From Hyphomonadaceae bacterium (GTDB lineage: Bacteria > Pseudomonadota > Alphaproteobacteria > Caulobacterales > Aquidulcibacteraceae), in contig JAEUMT010000017.1 of NCBI GenBank assembly GCA_016791365.1, positions 1 through 64,000 on the forward strand: a stretch of 64,000 nt of DNA, given 5' to 3'. Of the stretch, positions 48,946 to 58,809 are shown in pieces. Position numbers and translations under genes: made by a program. Each line of letters opens with the position of its first letter. Position 1 is the first letter of the stretch. The notes under the pieces are model-generated. The model saw only the letters and a program-made list of their open reading frames with translations, did no database searches and was not told the DNA's origin.

Positions 48946-51540
48946 ATGGCGGATGGCTTTCCCACAGTTGGCGGCGATGCCCGTAAGGGCGAATCGGGGT
49001 CAATTGGCGACCATATGACCGACCAATCCCAAACTTCCGCGCCGCGTGGCGGCGGACGGCTTGATCCGCTCCAGATTCTGTTCTGGTTTTCCGTGGCCGT
49101 TGGCCTCGGCGCGGCAGGCGTTGCGCTGACAGCAGGACAGGCCGTTGGGCAAGCGGGCGCGGTGCTGCTCATTCTGCTCGCGGCCGCGGGTCTGGTGTTG
49201 TTCTTCTGGATGTCGCGCGGCGCCGGGCGCCGGGTTGGCGCGTTTCCGGAGCGCGGCGCGATCGCGGCGAACTCGCTGCTGGGCGGGCGCAACGATTTTG
49301 CCTTTGTCGAAGCGCTCGACGAAGCGACGCTGATTACCGACGCGCATCTGTCGCCGCTGGCGGCGAACCATGCCTATCTCGATATCGCGGAAGCGGCCGG
49401 CATTCTGGGCGAGAGCGATCGTCCGCCGATGATGAGCCGCTTGTTTGGCGCGGACCCGATGCTGTCGGCGCCGATGTTCCGTTTGTCGAAGGCGGCGCAG
49501 CTTGGGCAGACGCGGCGCGAGGAATTGCCGGGCACGTCGTCGATAACGGGCAAGCATGCGCGCTACGAAGCGTGCGTTGGGCCGATCCCGGGCGGCCATG
49601 TGCTGTGGCGCTTGCGCGAGCTTGGCGCTAGCGAGCAGCGCGAAGGCGGCGATGACGGCCGCCAGCTCTTCCTGGATGACTCGCCGGTTGGCTTCTTCGC
49701 CGCGAAGGCGGATGGGCAGATTGCCTATATGAACCGCTCGCTGCGCGCCGTGCTTGGGCTTGGCGACGATCCGCAATTGCTGCGCATCAAGGATATGATC
49801 AAGGAAGACGCGAGCCGCCTGATCCGCCGCGATCGGCGCGGCTTTGGGCCGTCCCGCGCGAAGGTGACGCTGAAAGGCGTCGATGGGCAGGAAACGCAAG
49901 CCAGCGTGCTGAGCTTCGTGCCGATGGATGACATCGACGGCGCGGTGCGTGGCCTGGTGTTCTTCTCGGACGCGGAGTCGCCGGAAGGCACGGCGCCGGC
50001 GCGCGCGGCCGATGTGTCGAGCGCCGATGGCGTATTTGCGCAGGCGCCGTTTGGCGTGGCGGTGCTGGATGGTATTGATCCGGCCTCGGCGGCCGTGTTG
50101 GATTCAAATGCGTCGCTGATGGAAATGACGCAAGGGCGGGCGACGCCGAGCGCCGCGTTCGCAGATTTGTTCGACGCTTCGGAAGGGCCGGCGCAATTGG
50201 CGCATCGTTTGCGCCAGGCGATGAACGATCCGATCGAAATCCAGTTGGCGACGTCGCCGCCGACGGCGGTGCACGTGCAATTGGCGCGCGGCGGCGATGG
50301 CCGGGCGCTGGCCTATGTCAGCAACGTCACTCAGCAGCGTGAGCTTGAGACGCGGCTGGCGCAATCCGAGAAGATGCGCGAGATCGGCGAGCTTGCCGCC
50401 GGCGTCGCGCATGATTTCAACAATCTGCTGACGGTCGTGATGCAGACATGTTCGTATCTGCTGCGCCGCCACCCGGTGGGCGACGCCGATTATCCGATGT
50501 TGAAGGAGATCGCCGATCACGCGACGACGGCGAAAGAGCTTTCGGAAATGCTGCGCGCCTATGCGCGTCAGCAAAACTTTGCGCGCGAAGTGTTCGATGT
50601 CGGCGACTTCCTGGGCTCCAAACAGGAATTGATCCGCCGCGTCATGGGCGCTTCGATCCAAACCGAAATCCGGCATGGCCGCGATCTGCCGTATGTGAAG
50701 GTGGACAAGACGCAGCTTGAGCGCGTGGTGGTGAATCTTGCGACGAACGCGCGCGATGCAATGACGCCGAAGGGCTCGCCGATTGCGCGCGACGGCAAGC
50801 TGATGATCCGCACGTCGGTGATTGAGGCCGCGTCGGCGCGCGCCATGGGTCACACGCCGATGGAAGACGGCAAGTACGTCATGATCGAGGTTGAGGATAC
50901 GGGCGGGGGCATCAAGCCGGAGCACGCGGCGAAGATTTTCCGTCCGTATCATTCGACCAAGGAAGCCGGCAAAGGCACGGGGCTTGGCCTTGCGACCAGC
51001 TACGGCATCATCAAGCAATCGGGCGGCTACATCTTCTTCACGTCGAAAGTCGGCGTCGGCACGACGTTCCGCATCTTTCTGCCGGAATACACGCCGACGC
51101 AGGAAGAACTTGACGAGATCGCCGCGAAGGAGCGCGCGCTGATCGCGCCGCCGCCGAAAGACGTTTCCGGTCGCGGCAAGATTCTCTTCGTCGAAGACCT
51201 GGTGCCAGTGCGCCGCGCGACGGTGCGCAATTTGAAAGAGTGCGGCTACGAAGTCGAAGAGGCGGGCGACGGACAGGAGGCGCTGGATATTCTGACGGCG
51301 CGGCCGGGCTCGTTCGACATCATCATCTCCGACGTCTCGATGCCGATCATGACCGGCCCCGAGATGCTGCAGGAAGCCGAGCCGGCGATGATCGGCAACG
51401 CCAAAGTGCTCTTTCTCTCAGGCTATGCGCCCGAGAGCTTCAGCGACATGCTGGAGAAATATCCGGTGCATTATCTGTCGAAGCCGGTGACGATGGAGCA
51501 ACTGGTCGGCCGGGTGAAAGAGCTGCTGGCGGCGGCTTAA
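48946..51540 (+). CDS. cckA: CckA-type hybrid sensor histidine kinase
   Basis: The 864-residue protein has two N-terminal membrane helices (ILFWFSVAVGLGAAGVALTA; AVLLILLAAAGLVLFFW), two PAS-like regions (FLDDSPVGFFAAKADGQIAY; APFGVAVLDG), the His box ELAAGVAHDFNNLLTVV, G boxes VEDTGGGIK and GTGLGLATSYGIIKQSGG, and a C-terminal receiver with phosphoacceptor Asp in IIISDVSMP. The order and the flhB neighbour match Caulobacter CckA, which feeds phosphate through ChpT to CtrA. A GGAGAC site supports the 48946 start. It would close a loop with the CtrA-type box in this same locus. Confidence 0.85.
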   Translation: MADGFPTVGGDARKGESGSIGDHMTDQSQTSAPRGGGRLDPLQILFWFSVAVGLGAAGVALTAGQAVGQAGAVLLILLAAAGLVLFFWMSRGAGRRVGAFPERGAIAANSLLGGRNDFAFVEALDEATLITDAHLSPLAANHAYLDIAEAAGILGESDRPPMMSRLFGADPMLSAPMFRLSKAAQLGQTRREELPGTSSITGKHARYEACVGPIPGGHVLWRLRELGASEQREGGDDGRQLFLDDSPVGFFAAKADGQIAYMNRSLRAVLGLGDDPQLLRIKDMIKEDASRLIRRDRRGFGPSRAKVTLKGVDGQETQASVLSFVPMDDIDGAVRGLVFFSDAESPEGTAPARAADVSSADGVFAQAPFGVAVLDGIDPASAAVLDSNASLMEMTQGRATPSAAFADLFDASEGPAQLAHRLRQAMNDPIEIQLATSPPTAVHVQLARGGDGRALAYVSNVTQQRELETRLAQSEKMREIGELAAGVAHDFNNLLTVVMQTCSYLLRRHPVGDADYPMLKEIADHATTAKELSEMLRAYARQQNFAREVFDVGDFLGSKQELIRRVMGASIQTEIRHGRDLPYVKVDKTQLERVVVNLATNARDAMTPKGSPIARDGKLMIRTSVIEAASARAMGHTPMEDGKYVMIEVEDTGGGIKPEHAAKIFRPYHSTKEAGKGTGLGLATSYGIIKQSGGYIFFTSKVGVGTTFRIFLPEYTPTQEELDEIAAKERALIAPPPKDVSGRGKILFVEDLVPVRRATVRNLKECGYEVEEAGDGQEALDILTARPGSFDIIISDVSMPIMTGPEMLQEAEPAMIGNAKVLFLSGYAPESFSDMLEKYPVHYLSKPVTMEQLVGRVKELLAAA

Positions 51541-51688
51541 GGTGAGGCAATGGCCGTAGCTGCGTTGGTTGCTGGCGTTTCGTTGCATTGCTGGGCATCG
51601 CATTGCCCGACGGAAACGGATCAGCGTGTTGGCGCGCGGCAAAGGGCCTGCGAGGTGACTGTTTGAAGCACCCGTGCGTGGCGCCGCG

Positions 51689-51759
51689 CTTCGACAGGCT
51701 CAGCGTGACGCCAATCTAAAAGCCGGTGCTGTTGGGCCGTCAGCCCGAGCTTGTCGAAG
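51689..51759. repeat. CTTCGACA-type inverted repeat
   Basis: Arms at 51689-51710 and 51738-51759, same dispersed family as at 12779, between the cckA-type gene and a convergent small gene. Confidence 0.75.
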
Positions 51760-51801
51760 GCGGAAGGGGAGGCTCGTCCGTGTGCCTCATTGCACTCGGC
51801 G

Positions 51802-52005
51802 TCAGCGCGCCATGATCTTGGCGCGAAATCTTTCGGCGTTTGGGGCGAACTCGAAGGTCGCCGCGGGATCCTGCTCCTTGGCGTAGCGCACGAGAATGGG
51901 CAGGTCGTTGAACGACGCTGTCACCCAGCGCTCCAGCAACGGATAAGCGTCGCAATTGACGAAAATCCGGTCGTGTTTGTCCTCATAGGCAATGCGCCAA
52001 AGCAT
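51802..52005 (-). CDS. Hypothetical small protein
   Basis: The product is 67 residues (MLWRIAYEDKHDRIFVNCDA at the start, FEFAPNAERFRAKIMAR at the end). It is soluble, mildly charged, with no signal peptide. GAAGGA lies about 11 nt upstream. A longer reading to 52143 would include a repeat and an Arg-rich stretch, so I use the inner Met. I recognise no family. Confidence 0.5.
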   Translation of the reverse strand: MLWRIAYEDKHDRIFVNCDAYPLLERWVTASFNDLPILVRYAKEQDPAATFEFAPNAERFRAKIMAR

Positions 52006-52098
52006 ATGCGTTTCGTCCTTCTGGTCGTGGCTTTGGCTGACGATTTCGCACGCCTTGGCGCTGCTCGTCACGTCATTTCGCCATTGGTTGCCGCGCGT

Positions 52099-52142
52099 GG
52101 ACCGCCCCGGCATGCGCCGGCCGGCGGGACGCCGGCGGTCCA
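52099..52142. repeat. GGACCGCC/GGCGGTCC hairpin
   Basis: GTGGACCGCC...GGCGGTCCA ends with a GC-rich interior, just downstream of the aldo/keto reductase stop (minus). Related to 37828-37921; may serve as a terminator. Confidence 0.6.
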
Positions 52143-52146
52143 TGCG

Positions 52147-53016
52147 TTAGCGCGCGGCTTTGCTTAGCGTGTCGAACTCTTCTTTGGTGAGTTCGATGTT
52201 CGCGGCGGCGGTGTTTTCTTCGAGGTGCTTCACCTTACCGGTGCCGGGGATCGGCAGCATGACAGGGCTGCGCTGCAGCACCCAGGCGAGCGCAATCTGC
52301 GACGGCGCGGCGCCCTTGGCTTTCGCGATCTTGTCGAGCACCGAGCCCTGGCGCGCGAGATCGCCGGCTGCGAGCGGATACCAGGGGATGAAGCCAATGT
52401 TGTGCGCTTCGCAATAGTCGAGCACGTCTTCGCTTTGGCGGCTGGCGAGATTGTAGAGGTTTTGCACCGTCGCGACGGGAAAGACTTTTTGCGCGGCTTT
52501 GATGTCGGCGACGCTGACTTCCGAGAGGCCAGCGTGTGCGATGATACCCTGGTCGAGCAGGGATTTGACCGCGTCGAACTGTTCGTTGGCGGGGACTTTG
52601 CTGTCGATGCGGTGCAGTTGCCAGAGCTTGTGTTGCTCGACGCCGAGACGCTTCAGGCTCGACTTCGCGTCGGCGATCAGTTTTTCGGGGCGGCCGTCTT
52701 GACCCCAATCGTCCGGCCCGCCGCGCGTGAGCCCGCCTTTGGTGGCGATGAGCAGGTTATCGGCGTAGGGCGAAAGCGCTTCACGGATCAGCTCTTCGGA
52801 AATGTGCGGACCGTAGGATTCGGCGGTGTCGATGAAGTTGATGCCGAGTTCCGGCGCGCGCCGCAGTACGGCGATAGCTTCGGCTTTGTCGCGTGGCGGA
52901 CCCCAGATGCCCTTGCCGGTGACGCGCATGGCGCCGAAGCCCAATCGGTTCACTTCAAATTCGCCGCCGATTTTGAATTGGCCTGAGCGCGCGGCGGGCG
53001 TGTTGGGTTGCGACAT
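52147..53016 (-). CDS. Aldo/keto reductase
   Basis: The 289-residue NADPH-dependent reductase has the (alpha/beta)8 fold with catalytic tetrad Asp and Tyr ([14 protein letters not shown], about residue 57), Lys (LLIATKGGL, about 91) and His (LWQLHRIDS, about 132), and the C-terminal cofactor patch [13 protein letters not shown]. It reduces aldehydes or ketones; the substrate is not defined. A promoter should lie in the 146-bp gap to the S9 peptidase gene. Start MSQPNTPAA. Confidence 0.92.
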   Translation of the reverse strand: MSQPNTPAARSGQFKIGGEFEVNRLGFGAMRVTGKGIWGPPRDKAEAIAVLRRAPELGINFIDTAESYGPHISEELIREALSPYADNLLIATKGGLTRGGPDDWGQDGRPEKLIADAKSSLKRLGVEQHKLWQLHRIDSKVPANEQFDAVKSLLDQGIIAHAGLSEVSVADIKAAQKVFPVATVQNLYNLASRQSEDVLDYCEAHNIGFIPWYPLAAGDLARQGSVLDKIAKAKGAAPSQIALAWVLQRSPVMLPIPGTGKVKHLEENTAAANIELTKEEFDTLSKAAR

Positions 53017-53162
53017 GGTTGGGGCGTCCTAGGTCGTCGCCGAAGGCGCACACGAAGTGACGCGCTTCCGGGGATAAGGGGGGAGGGTGCGCGGGCATGC
53101 GCAGACGACACCTGGGAATGCGTCGCTCCCGCGGCAAGGGCGGTCGCGATGATTGATGTCGA

Positions 53163-55175
53163 TCAGTTGCTCCTGTCCGGCAAGGCCGCGGCCACGCCCG
53201 GCAAGTACTGCGCGCCGTAGGGGATGGTGATTGAGCTGCCTTGGAAATCGTCGCCGACTGGTTCGAACCGCCCACCGAGGCAGGAGGCCAGGAATTCCTC
53301 GGTGACAGCCGAGAAGGCGCGGTCATTCTCTTCGCGCTGAAAGCCGTGACCTTCGTCGGGAAACAACACGTACGTCACCGGCTGTCCACGTGCGCGCATG
53401 GCGGCGACCATCTGTTCGGCTTCCGTTGTTGTGACGCGCGGATCGTTGGCGCCTTGGCCGATCAACAATGCGCCTCGAATTTGCGACGCGAAGTTGATCG
53501 GTGAGCGCGCTTGCAGAAGCGTGCGACCTTCGCTCGTGTCAGGATCACCGACTCGCGTTTCGTAGATCACGCGTGTGGATGTCCAGTATTCGGGAATGGT
53601 GCTCATCAATGTGATCAGGCTGGACGGTCCGGCGACCGAGATTCCGCACGTGAATTCGCCAGGCGTCATGGACATGGCGGAGAGTGCAGCGTAGCCGCCG
53701 TACGAACCGCCGACGATGGCGATCCGGTCTCCACGGCTCAGGCCTCTCCCGATCGCCCAGTTCTTTGCGTCGATCAGGTCGTTCTGCATGCGGGCGCCCC
53801 ATTCGCCATTTGCCGCGTTGAGAAAGGCTTTCCCGAAGCCGGTCGAGCCTCTGAAATTCACCGACACGACCGCGTAGCCACGATTGGCGTAGAGCTGGAA
53901 GAGCGTTCGAAAAGCAAAGCTCTCACGATCCCATGGGCCGCCGTGCACCCAGATGATGGTCGGCAAAGGCGAAGCAGGCATTCCGTCGCCGTCCGGATCG
54001 GCGCCTGGCGGCAACATGTAATAGGCTGTCAGCCGAAGCCCGTCGCGGCTCCTGAGTTCGCTGGCGTGCAAAGGCTGCAATGGCAGTGACGCCCATTCCG
54101 GATTGGACTGAAACCACACCTGCGCCCGGCCAGTGGATCGATCATAGATGTAGGTGCGCGGCGATGCGTTGGTCGGCGCGACTTCTACAATCCATGTCCG
54201 ATCATCGAGCGTTTGTGATGTCACCGCGAACGGCTCGTTATGCGCGATTTCGCGCAGGGCGGCGAAGTCGGCCTCGCGCGACCGTTCGGTCACGATCCAA
54301 TCTGAGCGGAGATCATTGCGCACAATCGCCTGCGCGCGACCGGATCGCGGATGGGTGACGATGCGCGTGAGATCGACGTGATCGTCCGCGGCGACGAGCG
54401 TGGCGCCACCAGTGCGCATATCGATGGCGAAGATGGCGGCCGTGTCGCGGCCGCGCGAGTCAGCAAGATACATCGTGCGGTCGTCGCTGGCGAAGCCAAG
54501 TATTGTGGTGGTGAGCGCGTCTTCCGGGCGTGCATCGCTCCATGGTCGCCATTGGTGGTCGCGATACTGAAACCAGTGCTTGGCGCCGTCGTCCGTGTAG
54601 CGCGTCGCCAGGCGCAGATTGAGGTGTGTATCGGCGACGAAGGCCGCATACTCGCTGTTCTCGAACAGCCGTTCGGTGCGGCCGCTGGAGATATCGATGC
54701 GAACCGGATCAAAATATTCCGGGTTGCGGTCATTGAGCATGACCAAAACCGCGCGTGACGCATGCGGCCTTAGCGTGTCGATAATCGCGCGCGAGCCGGC
54801 GGGCGTTAGGGCGCGCACGGCGCGTGTGCGCAGATTCAAGGCGTAGAGGCGATCGTTTTCGTCGCCGTTGTTGTCCTGCGTGAACAAGAGGTGACGATTG
54901 TCGTAGGCGAAGCGGAAGTCCCGAATGCCGCGCTGCCTGTCATGTGTCACGGCTTCGCCGCGCGAGGGCGCCGCTCGTGGTGCGAGGAAAATGTTGGGTA
55001 CGCCCTGTTCGAGGCCGATATAGGCAAGCCAGGCGCCGTTGGGACTGATGGCGCCTGACGTTTGTTGCGGCGCGCCCAATTGGTCGCGCGTCAGCAGAGC
55101 GTCCTGCGCGTGCGCGGCGAATGGGCCAAACAGCAAGCACGCAATCAACAACAACCACGCTTTTGTCCAACGCAT
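53163..55175 (-). CDS. S9 family peptidase (DPP/acylaminoacyl-peptidase-like)
   Basis: The 670-residue protein has a signal peptide (KAWLLLIACLLFGPFAAHA), an N-terminal beta-propeller and a C-terminal alpha/beta hydrolase domain with nucleophile Ser in GGSYGGYAALS, Asp in GANDPRVTT and His in FPDEGHGFQ. It should release dipeptides or cleave small peptides in the periplasm. It is divergent from an Lrp/AsnC-type regulator, whose gene starts 108 bp away, a classical arrangement for local control of amino-acid or peptide metabolism. Confidence 0.93.
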   Translation of the reverse strand: MRWTKAWLLLIACLLFGPFAAHAQDALLTRDQLGAPQQTSGAISPNGAWLAYIGLEQGVPNIFLAPRAAPSRGEAVTHDRQRGIRDFRFAYDNRHLLFTQDNNGDENDRLYALNLRTRAVRALTPAGSRAIIDTLRPHASRAVLVMLNDRNPEYFDPVRIDISSGRTERLFENSEYAAFVADTHLNLRLATRYTDDGAKHWFQYRDHQWRPWSDARPEDALTTTILGFASDDRTMYLADSRGRDTAAIFAIDMRTGGATLVAADDHVDLTRIVTHPRSGRAQAIVRNDLRSDWIVTERSREADFAALREIAHNEPFAVTSQTLDDRTWIVEVAPTNASPRTYIYDRSTGRAQVWFQSNPEWASLPLQPLHASELRSRDGLRLTAYYMLPPGADPDGDGMPASPLPTIIWVHGGPWDRESFAFRTLFQLYANRGYAVVSVNFRGSTGFGKAFLNAANGEWGARMQNDLIDAKNWAIGRGLSRGDRIAIVGGSYGGYAALSAMSMTPGEFTCGISVAGPSSLITLMSTIPEYWTSTRVIYETRVGDPDTSEGRTLLQARSPINFASQIRGALLIGQGANDPRVTTTEAEQMVAAMRARGQPVTYVLFPDEGHGFQREENDRAFSAVTEEFLASCLGGRFEPVGDDFQGSSITIPYGAQYLPGVAAALPDRSN

Positions 55176-55283
55176 CGGAGTCCTCTCCCGTGTGGACGCC
55201 AGGCTAGCGTTGTCGCCGCGCTTGTTTCATGCAAAGTCTGCACGTTGGCGCAGGAATCCTGCGTCCGAACGGACACCGTCGCA

Positions 55284-55724
55284 ATGGATGAACGTGATCG
55301 GCAAATTCTCGAGCTGCTGCGTCAGGACGCATGGGTGAGTTATGTGGATCTCGCCCGGCAAGTGCATCTCTCGGCCAGCGCGGTGCAGCGGCGAGTCGAA
55401 AGGTTGAAGCGTGAGGGCGTTTTGCTGGGGGCCAACGCGCGCGTCGCACAGCAGCCGGATCAGGCGCGAATGCGTGTTTACGCGCTTGTTGAGCTGATTG
55501 ACGATCACGAGGCGACAGTGTCGCGGTTTCGCCGTCAGATCGATCGCAACGGCGCCGTGATCGAAGCCCACTACGTGACTGGCGAAGCCGACGTCGTGCT
55601 GACGCTCGAGCTTGCTGATATCGGCGCCTATGATGCGTTTGTGCGCCGCTACTTTGGACAATCGTCGCTGGTCAAGCGGTTCAAGACGCTGACCAGCCTG
55701 CGCGCTCTGAAGGCTGTGGCTTAG
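55284..55724 (+). CDS. Lrp/AsnC family transcriptional regulator
   Basis: The 146-residue protein has an N-terminal helix-turn-helix (RQILELLRQDAWVSYVDLAR, then SASAVQRRVERL) and a C-terminal RAM/AsnC ligand domain (RVYALVELIDDHEATVSRFR; YVTGEADVVLTLELADIGAY). Such regulators form octamers and bind amino acids. It is divergent from the S9 peptidase, which is its most likely target. The start is the Met of MDERDRQ. Confidence 0.93.
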   Translation: MDERDRQILELLRQDAWVSYVDLARQVHLSASAVQRRVERLKREGVLLGANARVAQQPDQARMRVYALVELIDDHEATVSRFRRQIDRNGAVIEAHYVTGEADVVLTLELADIGAYDAFVRRYFGQSSLVKRFKTLTSLRALKAVA

Positions 55725-55791
55725 GATCACGCATGTGCCTTATTGCGTTGGCATGCGGGCGCCCTACCTCTGGCCGCAAAAGAGGGATGTC

Positions 55792-56664
55792 ATGAGAAAG
55801 CTGATTGTCGTTCAGGATGCGCCGCGGCCGCATTGGGTGGGGGATGGGTTTCCGGTGCGTTCGATGTTCTCGCCGCAGACGCATGGCGCGTTTCTGTCGC
55901 CGTTCATTCTTCTCGACTATGCGCCGCCGACCGAGTTTACGCCCGCGCCGCGAAAGCGGGGCGTGGGCGTGCATCCGCATCGTGGATTCGAGACGGTGAC
56001 GATTGTGTATGCGGGTGAAGTCGATCATCGCGACAGCACCGGCAATGGCGGTCACATCGGGCCGGGGGATGTGCAGTGGATGACGGCTGCATCCGGCATT
56101 TTGCATGAGGAGTTTCATTCGGCGGCGTTCACGCGCGACGGCGGCACGATGGAGATGGTGCAGCTTTGGGTGAATCTACCGGCGAAAGATAAGATGTCTC
56201 CGCCCGGGTATCAGACGCTGATGGATGGCGAGATTCCATCGGTTGATTTGGCTGACGGTGCGGGGCGCTTGCGCGTCATTGCCGGCGAATACGCCGGTGC
56301 GCGGGGGCCGGCGCGGACGTTTACGCCGATCAACATTTGGGATGTGCGTTTGAAGGCCGGCGTGAAGACGAGCCTCGCGCTGCCGGAGGGCCATACACTC
56401 GCGGTGCTGGTGCAAAGCGGCGTGGTGAAGCTCAATGATGCGGACCTCGCGCGTGATGCGCAGTTTGCGATCTTCGAACGCGAAGGCGGCGCGATTGCGC
56501 TTGAAGCGCACAGCGACGCGAAAGTGCTGATCCTAAGCGGCGAGCCGATCGATGAACCTGTCGCGCATTACGGGCCGTTCGTGATGAATACGCAGGACGA
56601 GATTCGTCAGGCGATCACGGATTTCAATGCAGGTAAGTTTGGCGATATGCGCGCGTTTGCTTAG
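55792..56664 (+). CDS. Pirin family protein
   Basis: The 290-residue bicupin has the N-terminal pirin domain with metal-binding His residues in GVHPHRGFETVTIVYAGEVDHRDS, the conserved WMTAASGILHEE, and the C-terminal cupin (YGPFVMNTQDEIRQAITDFN). Bacterial pirins bind Fe and can act as quercetinases or as regulators of pyruvate dehydrogenase. The in-frame Met 19 residues earlier is less likely. The stop overlaps the next (convergent) gene by 4 bp. Confidence 0.92.
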   Translation: MRKLIVVQDAPRPHWVGDGFPVRSMFSPQTHGAFLSPFILLDYAPPTEFTPAPRKRGVGVHPHRGFETVTIVYAGEVDHRDSTGNGGHIGPGDVQWMTAASGILHEEFHSAAFTRDGGTMEMVQLWVNLPAKDKMSPPGYQTLMDGEIPSVDLADGAGRLRVIAGEYAGARGPARTFTPINIWDVRLKAGVKTSLALPEGHTLAVLVQSGVVKLNDADLARDAQFAIFEREGGAIALEAHSDAKVLILSGEPIDEPVAHYGPFVMNTQDEIRQAITDFNAGKFGDMRAFA

Positions 56665-57068
56665 AGCGGCGCCAAAAACGCTCGATGTTCGAGCCAAACC
56701 TCAAGGTATGCGCGGCGGGCGCCGATTGGCGTCTCGTCTTCGGCTAGACATTGCTCGATCCGCTGGAGAATACTTAGCCCCATAGCTCGACGTTGATCGA
56801 GCGTCGCAACCGACGACGTGCGAACGAAGTCTGGCGCTTTCATTGTCGGGTCTCGCCACGCTGCCAGACGCGTTTCGATTCTTTTCAACTGGTTTGAAAC
56901 TTCCGCAATCATCAAGTCGAGGCGTTCTTCGTGCGTCATGTCAGGCGTAGAAGGTGCGCTCCAGGACGATCTCGGCGCCAAGTGATGAGGCAGGAGCTCT
57001 TTCGCGACGTCTGTTCGGATGGGGTCTCGGTCGCGATACGGCTCTCGCCAATTCATGCGGCGTGACAT
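56661..57068 (-). CDS. Hypothetical small helical protein
   Basis: The 135-residue product (MSRRMNWREPYRDRDPIRTD onward) has a basic N-terminus, a likely coiled-coil segment (EERLDLMIAEVSNQLKRIET) and an amphipathic C-terminal part. A strong GAGGAGGT ribosome site precedes the ATG at 57068, which is the main evidence for translation. It overlaps pirin convergently by 4 bp. Function is unknown. Confidence 0.55.
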   Translation of the reverse strand: MSRRMNWREPYRDRDPIRTDVAKELLPHHLAPRSSWSAPSTPDMTHEERLDLMIAEVSNQLKRIETRLAAWRDPTMKAPDFVRTSSVATLDQRRAMGLSILQRIEQCLAEDETPIGARRAYLEVWLEHRAFLAPL

Positions 57069-57103
57069 CTGCACCTCCTCGCGGAGGCAGTAGCCCCGAG
57101 TCG

Positions 57104-57337
57104 TTACCGATTGACCTTCGGCAGCCGCCGCGCGGCGAGGATCGCGAGCTTTTCGCTGGGCGGATACACAATCACGCCGCCATCGGGCGCAGTGACGATC
57201 ACCATGTTCGGGTCCGGCTTTTGGATCGGGCCCGCAGGGCGCGAGAGGGCGGCCGTCTTCACGCGGAAGGACGTCACCGACTCCAACGTGGCCGGAACGC
57301 CGCCGCGCGGGGGAATGGGCGCCAAGGACTGAGCCAT
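57104..57337 (-). CDS. Hypothetical small protein
   Basis: The 77-residue product begins MAQSLAPIPPRGGVPATLES and contains MVIVTAPDGGVIVYPPSEK. It is soluble with one beta-rich part. GAGAGGATAGTCGG precedes the ATG. It lies 35 bp upstream of the other small minus-strand gene and shares the 289-bp region with the recA promoter on the other strand. Confidence 0.6.
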   Translation of the reverse strand: MAQSLAPIPPRGGVPATLESVTSFRVKTAALSRPAGPIQKPDPNMVIVTAPDGGVIVYPPSEKLAILAARRLPKVNR

Positions 57338-57517
57338 CCGACTATCCTCTCCGTTTCTCCCTCGAAATTACTTAACGCGGGCGACGCTGGATAGCGTGGC
57401 GCTCAGAGTGGCTGCGGCGTTCGGGCAAAAATCGGCGCTTTCGGCGTCCGGATTTAACCCGTGACCTGCCGAATCCCACCACACCAGCCCTCGGGGCGGC
57501 GTCTTGGGTTGCCCGAT

Positions 57518-57532
57518 GTTCCGCTTGTGTTC
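57518..57532. promoter_or_regulatory. LexA (SOS) box GTTC-N7-GTTC
   Basis: GTTC CGCTTGT GTTC, the alphaproteobacterial LexA site, lies 94 bp upstream of the recA start and predicts damage-inducible transcription. Confidence 0.85.
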
Positions 57533-57626
57533 GTAGAACAAACGCGGTACAAACGATTCATCGGCGGCGTATGGGTCGGTCGATGGCCTTAGAGCTGGAC
57601 TCGGGGCCAAATGGAGGGCGTGAGAG

Positions 57627-58709
57627 ATGGCATCGAAGCTGAAGCTTGTTGAGGAAGCTGTGGAAACGGACAAGCAGAAGGCTCTCTCGGCGGCTCTGAA
57701 ACAGATCGACCAGGCTTTCGGCAAAGGCTCGGTGATGCGTTTGGGCGAACGGCCGGTTGTTGAGATCGAAGCGATCTCCACGGGCTCGCTGTCGCTCGAT
57801 ATCGCGCTTGGCATTGGCGGTCTGCCGAAGGGCCGCATCATTGAAATTTATGGCCCGGAATCTTCGGGTAAGACGACTTTGGCGCTGCATTGCATCGCCG
57901 AAGCCCAGAAGTCCGGCGGCGTGTGCGCTTTCGTCGACGCCGAGCATGCGCTTGATCCGATCTATGCGCGCAAGCTGGGCGTCGATCTCGACGATCTTCT
58001 GGTTTCGCAGCCTGACACGGGCGAACAGGCGCTCGAAATTACAGACACGCTCGTGCGCTCCGGCGCCGTCGATGTTTTGGTGATCGACTCTGTCGCGGCT
58101 TTGACGCCGCGCGCGGAAATCGAAGGCGAGATGGGCGATAGCCTGCCGGGTCTGCAGGCGCGCTTGATGAGCCAGGCGCTCCGCAAGCTGACCGCCTCGA
58201 TCAACAAGTCGAAGACGCTGGTCATCTTCATCAACCAGATCCGCATGAAGATCGGCGTGATGTACGGCAATCCGGAGACGACGACGGGCGGCAACGCGTT
58301 GAAGTTCTACGCCTCGGTTCGTCTCGACATCCGCCGCACCGGTCAGATCAAGGAACGCGACGAGGTCGTGGGCTCGGAAACCCGCGTGAAAGTGGTGAAG
58401 AACAAGGTCGCGCCGCCGTTCAAGCAAGTGCAGTTTGACATCATCTACGGCGAAGGCATCTCGAAGACCGGTGAGCTGATCGAGCTTGGTGTGAAGGCCG
58501 GCATTATCGACAAATCGGGCGCCTGGTACGCGTACGGTTCGCAGAAGATCGGCCAAGGCAAGGAAGCCGCGCGCCGCTTCCTGAAAGAGAACAAGGCGGT
58601 TGCGCTGGATATCGAGGACAAAATCCGCGGCAAGTCGGCAGCGGTCGCCGATGCGATGTATTCGCCGCCGACGGACGAGGAAGAAAAAGAAGCCGCTGAC
58701 GGCGAATAG
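57627..58709 (+). CDS. recA: Recombinase RecA
   Basis: The 360-residue protein has Walker [10 protein letters not shown] (residues 76-84), Walker B ([12 protein letters not shown]), the L1/L2 DNA-binding loops ([12 protein letters not shown]-like; [20 protein letters not shown]) and the acidic tail ([11 protein letters not shown]). It drives strand exchange and LexA autocleavage. It is controlled by the SOS box upstream. Start at MASKLKL with GAGAG upstream. Confidence 0.98.
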   Translation: MASKLKLVEEAVETDKQKALSAALKQIDQAFGKGSVMRLGERPVVEIEAISTGSLSLDIALGIGGLPKGRIIEIYGPESSGKTTLALHCIAEAQKSGGVCAFVDAEHALDPIYARKLGVDLDDLLVSQPDTGEQALEITDTLVRSGAVDVLVIDSVAALTPRAEIEGEMGDSLPGLQARLMSQALRKLTASINKSKTLVIFINQIRMKIGVMYGNPETTTGGNALKFYASVRLDIRRTGQIKERDEVVGSETRVKVVKNKVAPPFKQVQFDIIYGEGISKTGELIELGVKAGIIDKSGAWYAYGSQKIGQGKEAARRFLKENKAVALDIEDKIRGKSAAVADAMYSPPTDEEEKEAADGE

Positions 58710-58809
58710 AGTTTGAGTTTCGCTGGCCGGTTCGGGACGTTTAGCCGACCCGACCCCATGCCCTGGCGCGTTTCGGGCCGGCCGGCGGATTAGCTCTGGA
58801 GGAATGGCG

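Noticed and set aside
55062-55283. Longer N-terminus for the Lrp/AsnC regulator
   Set aside because: The extension overlaps the divergent S9 gene's start and is not like the family; MDERDRQ is the usual start.
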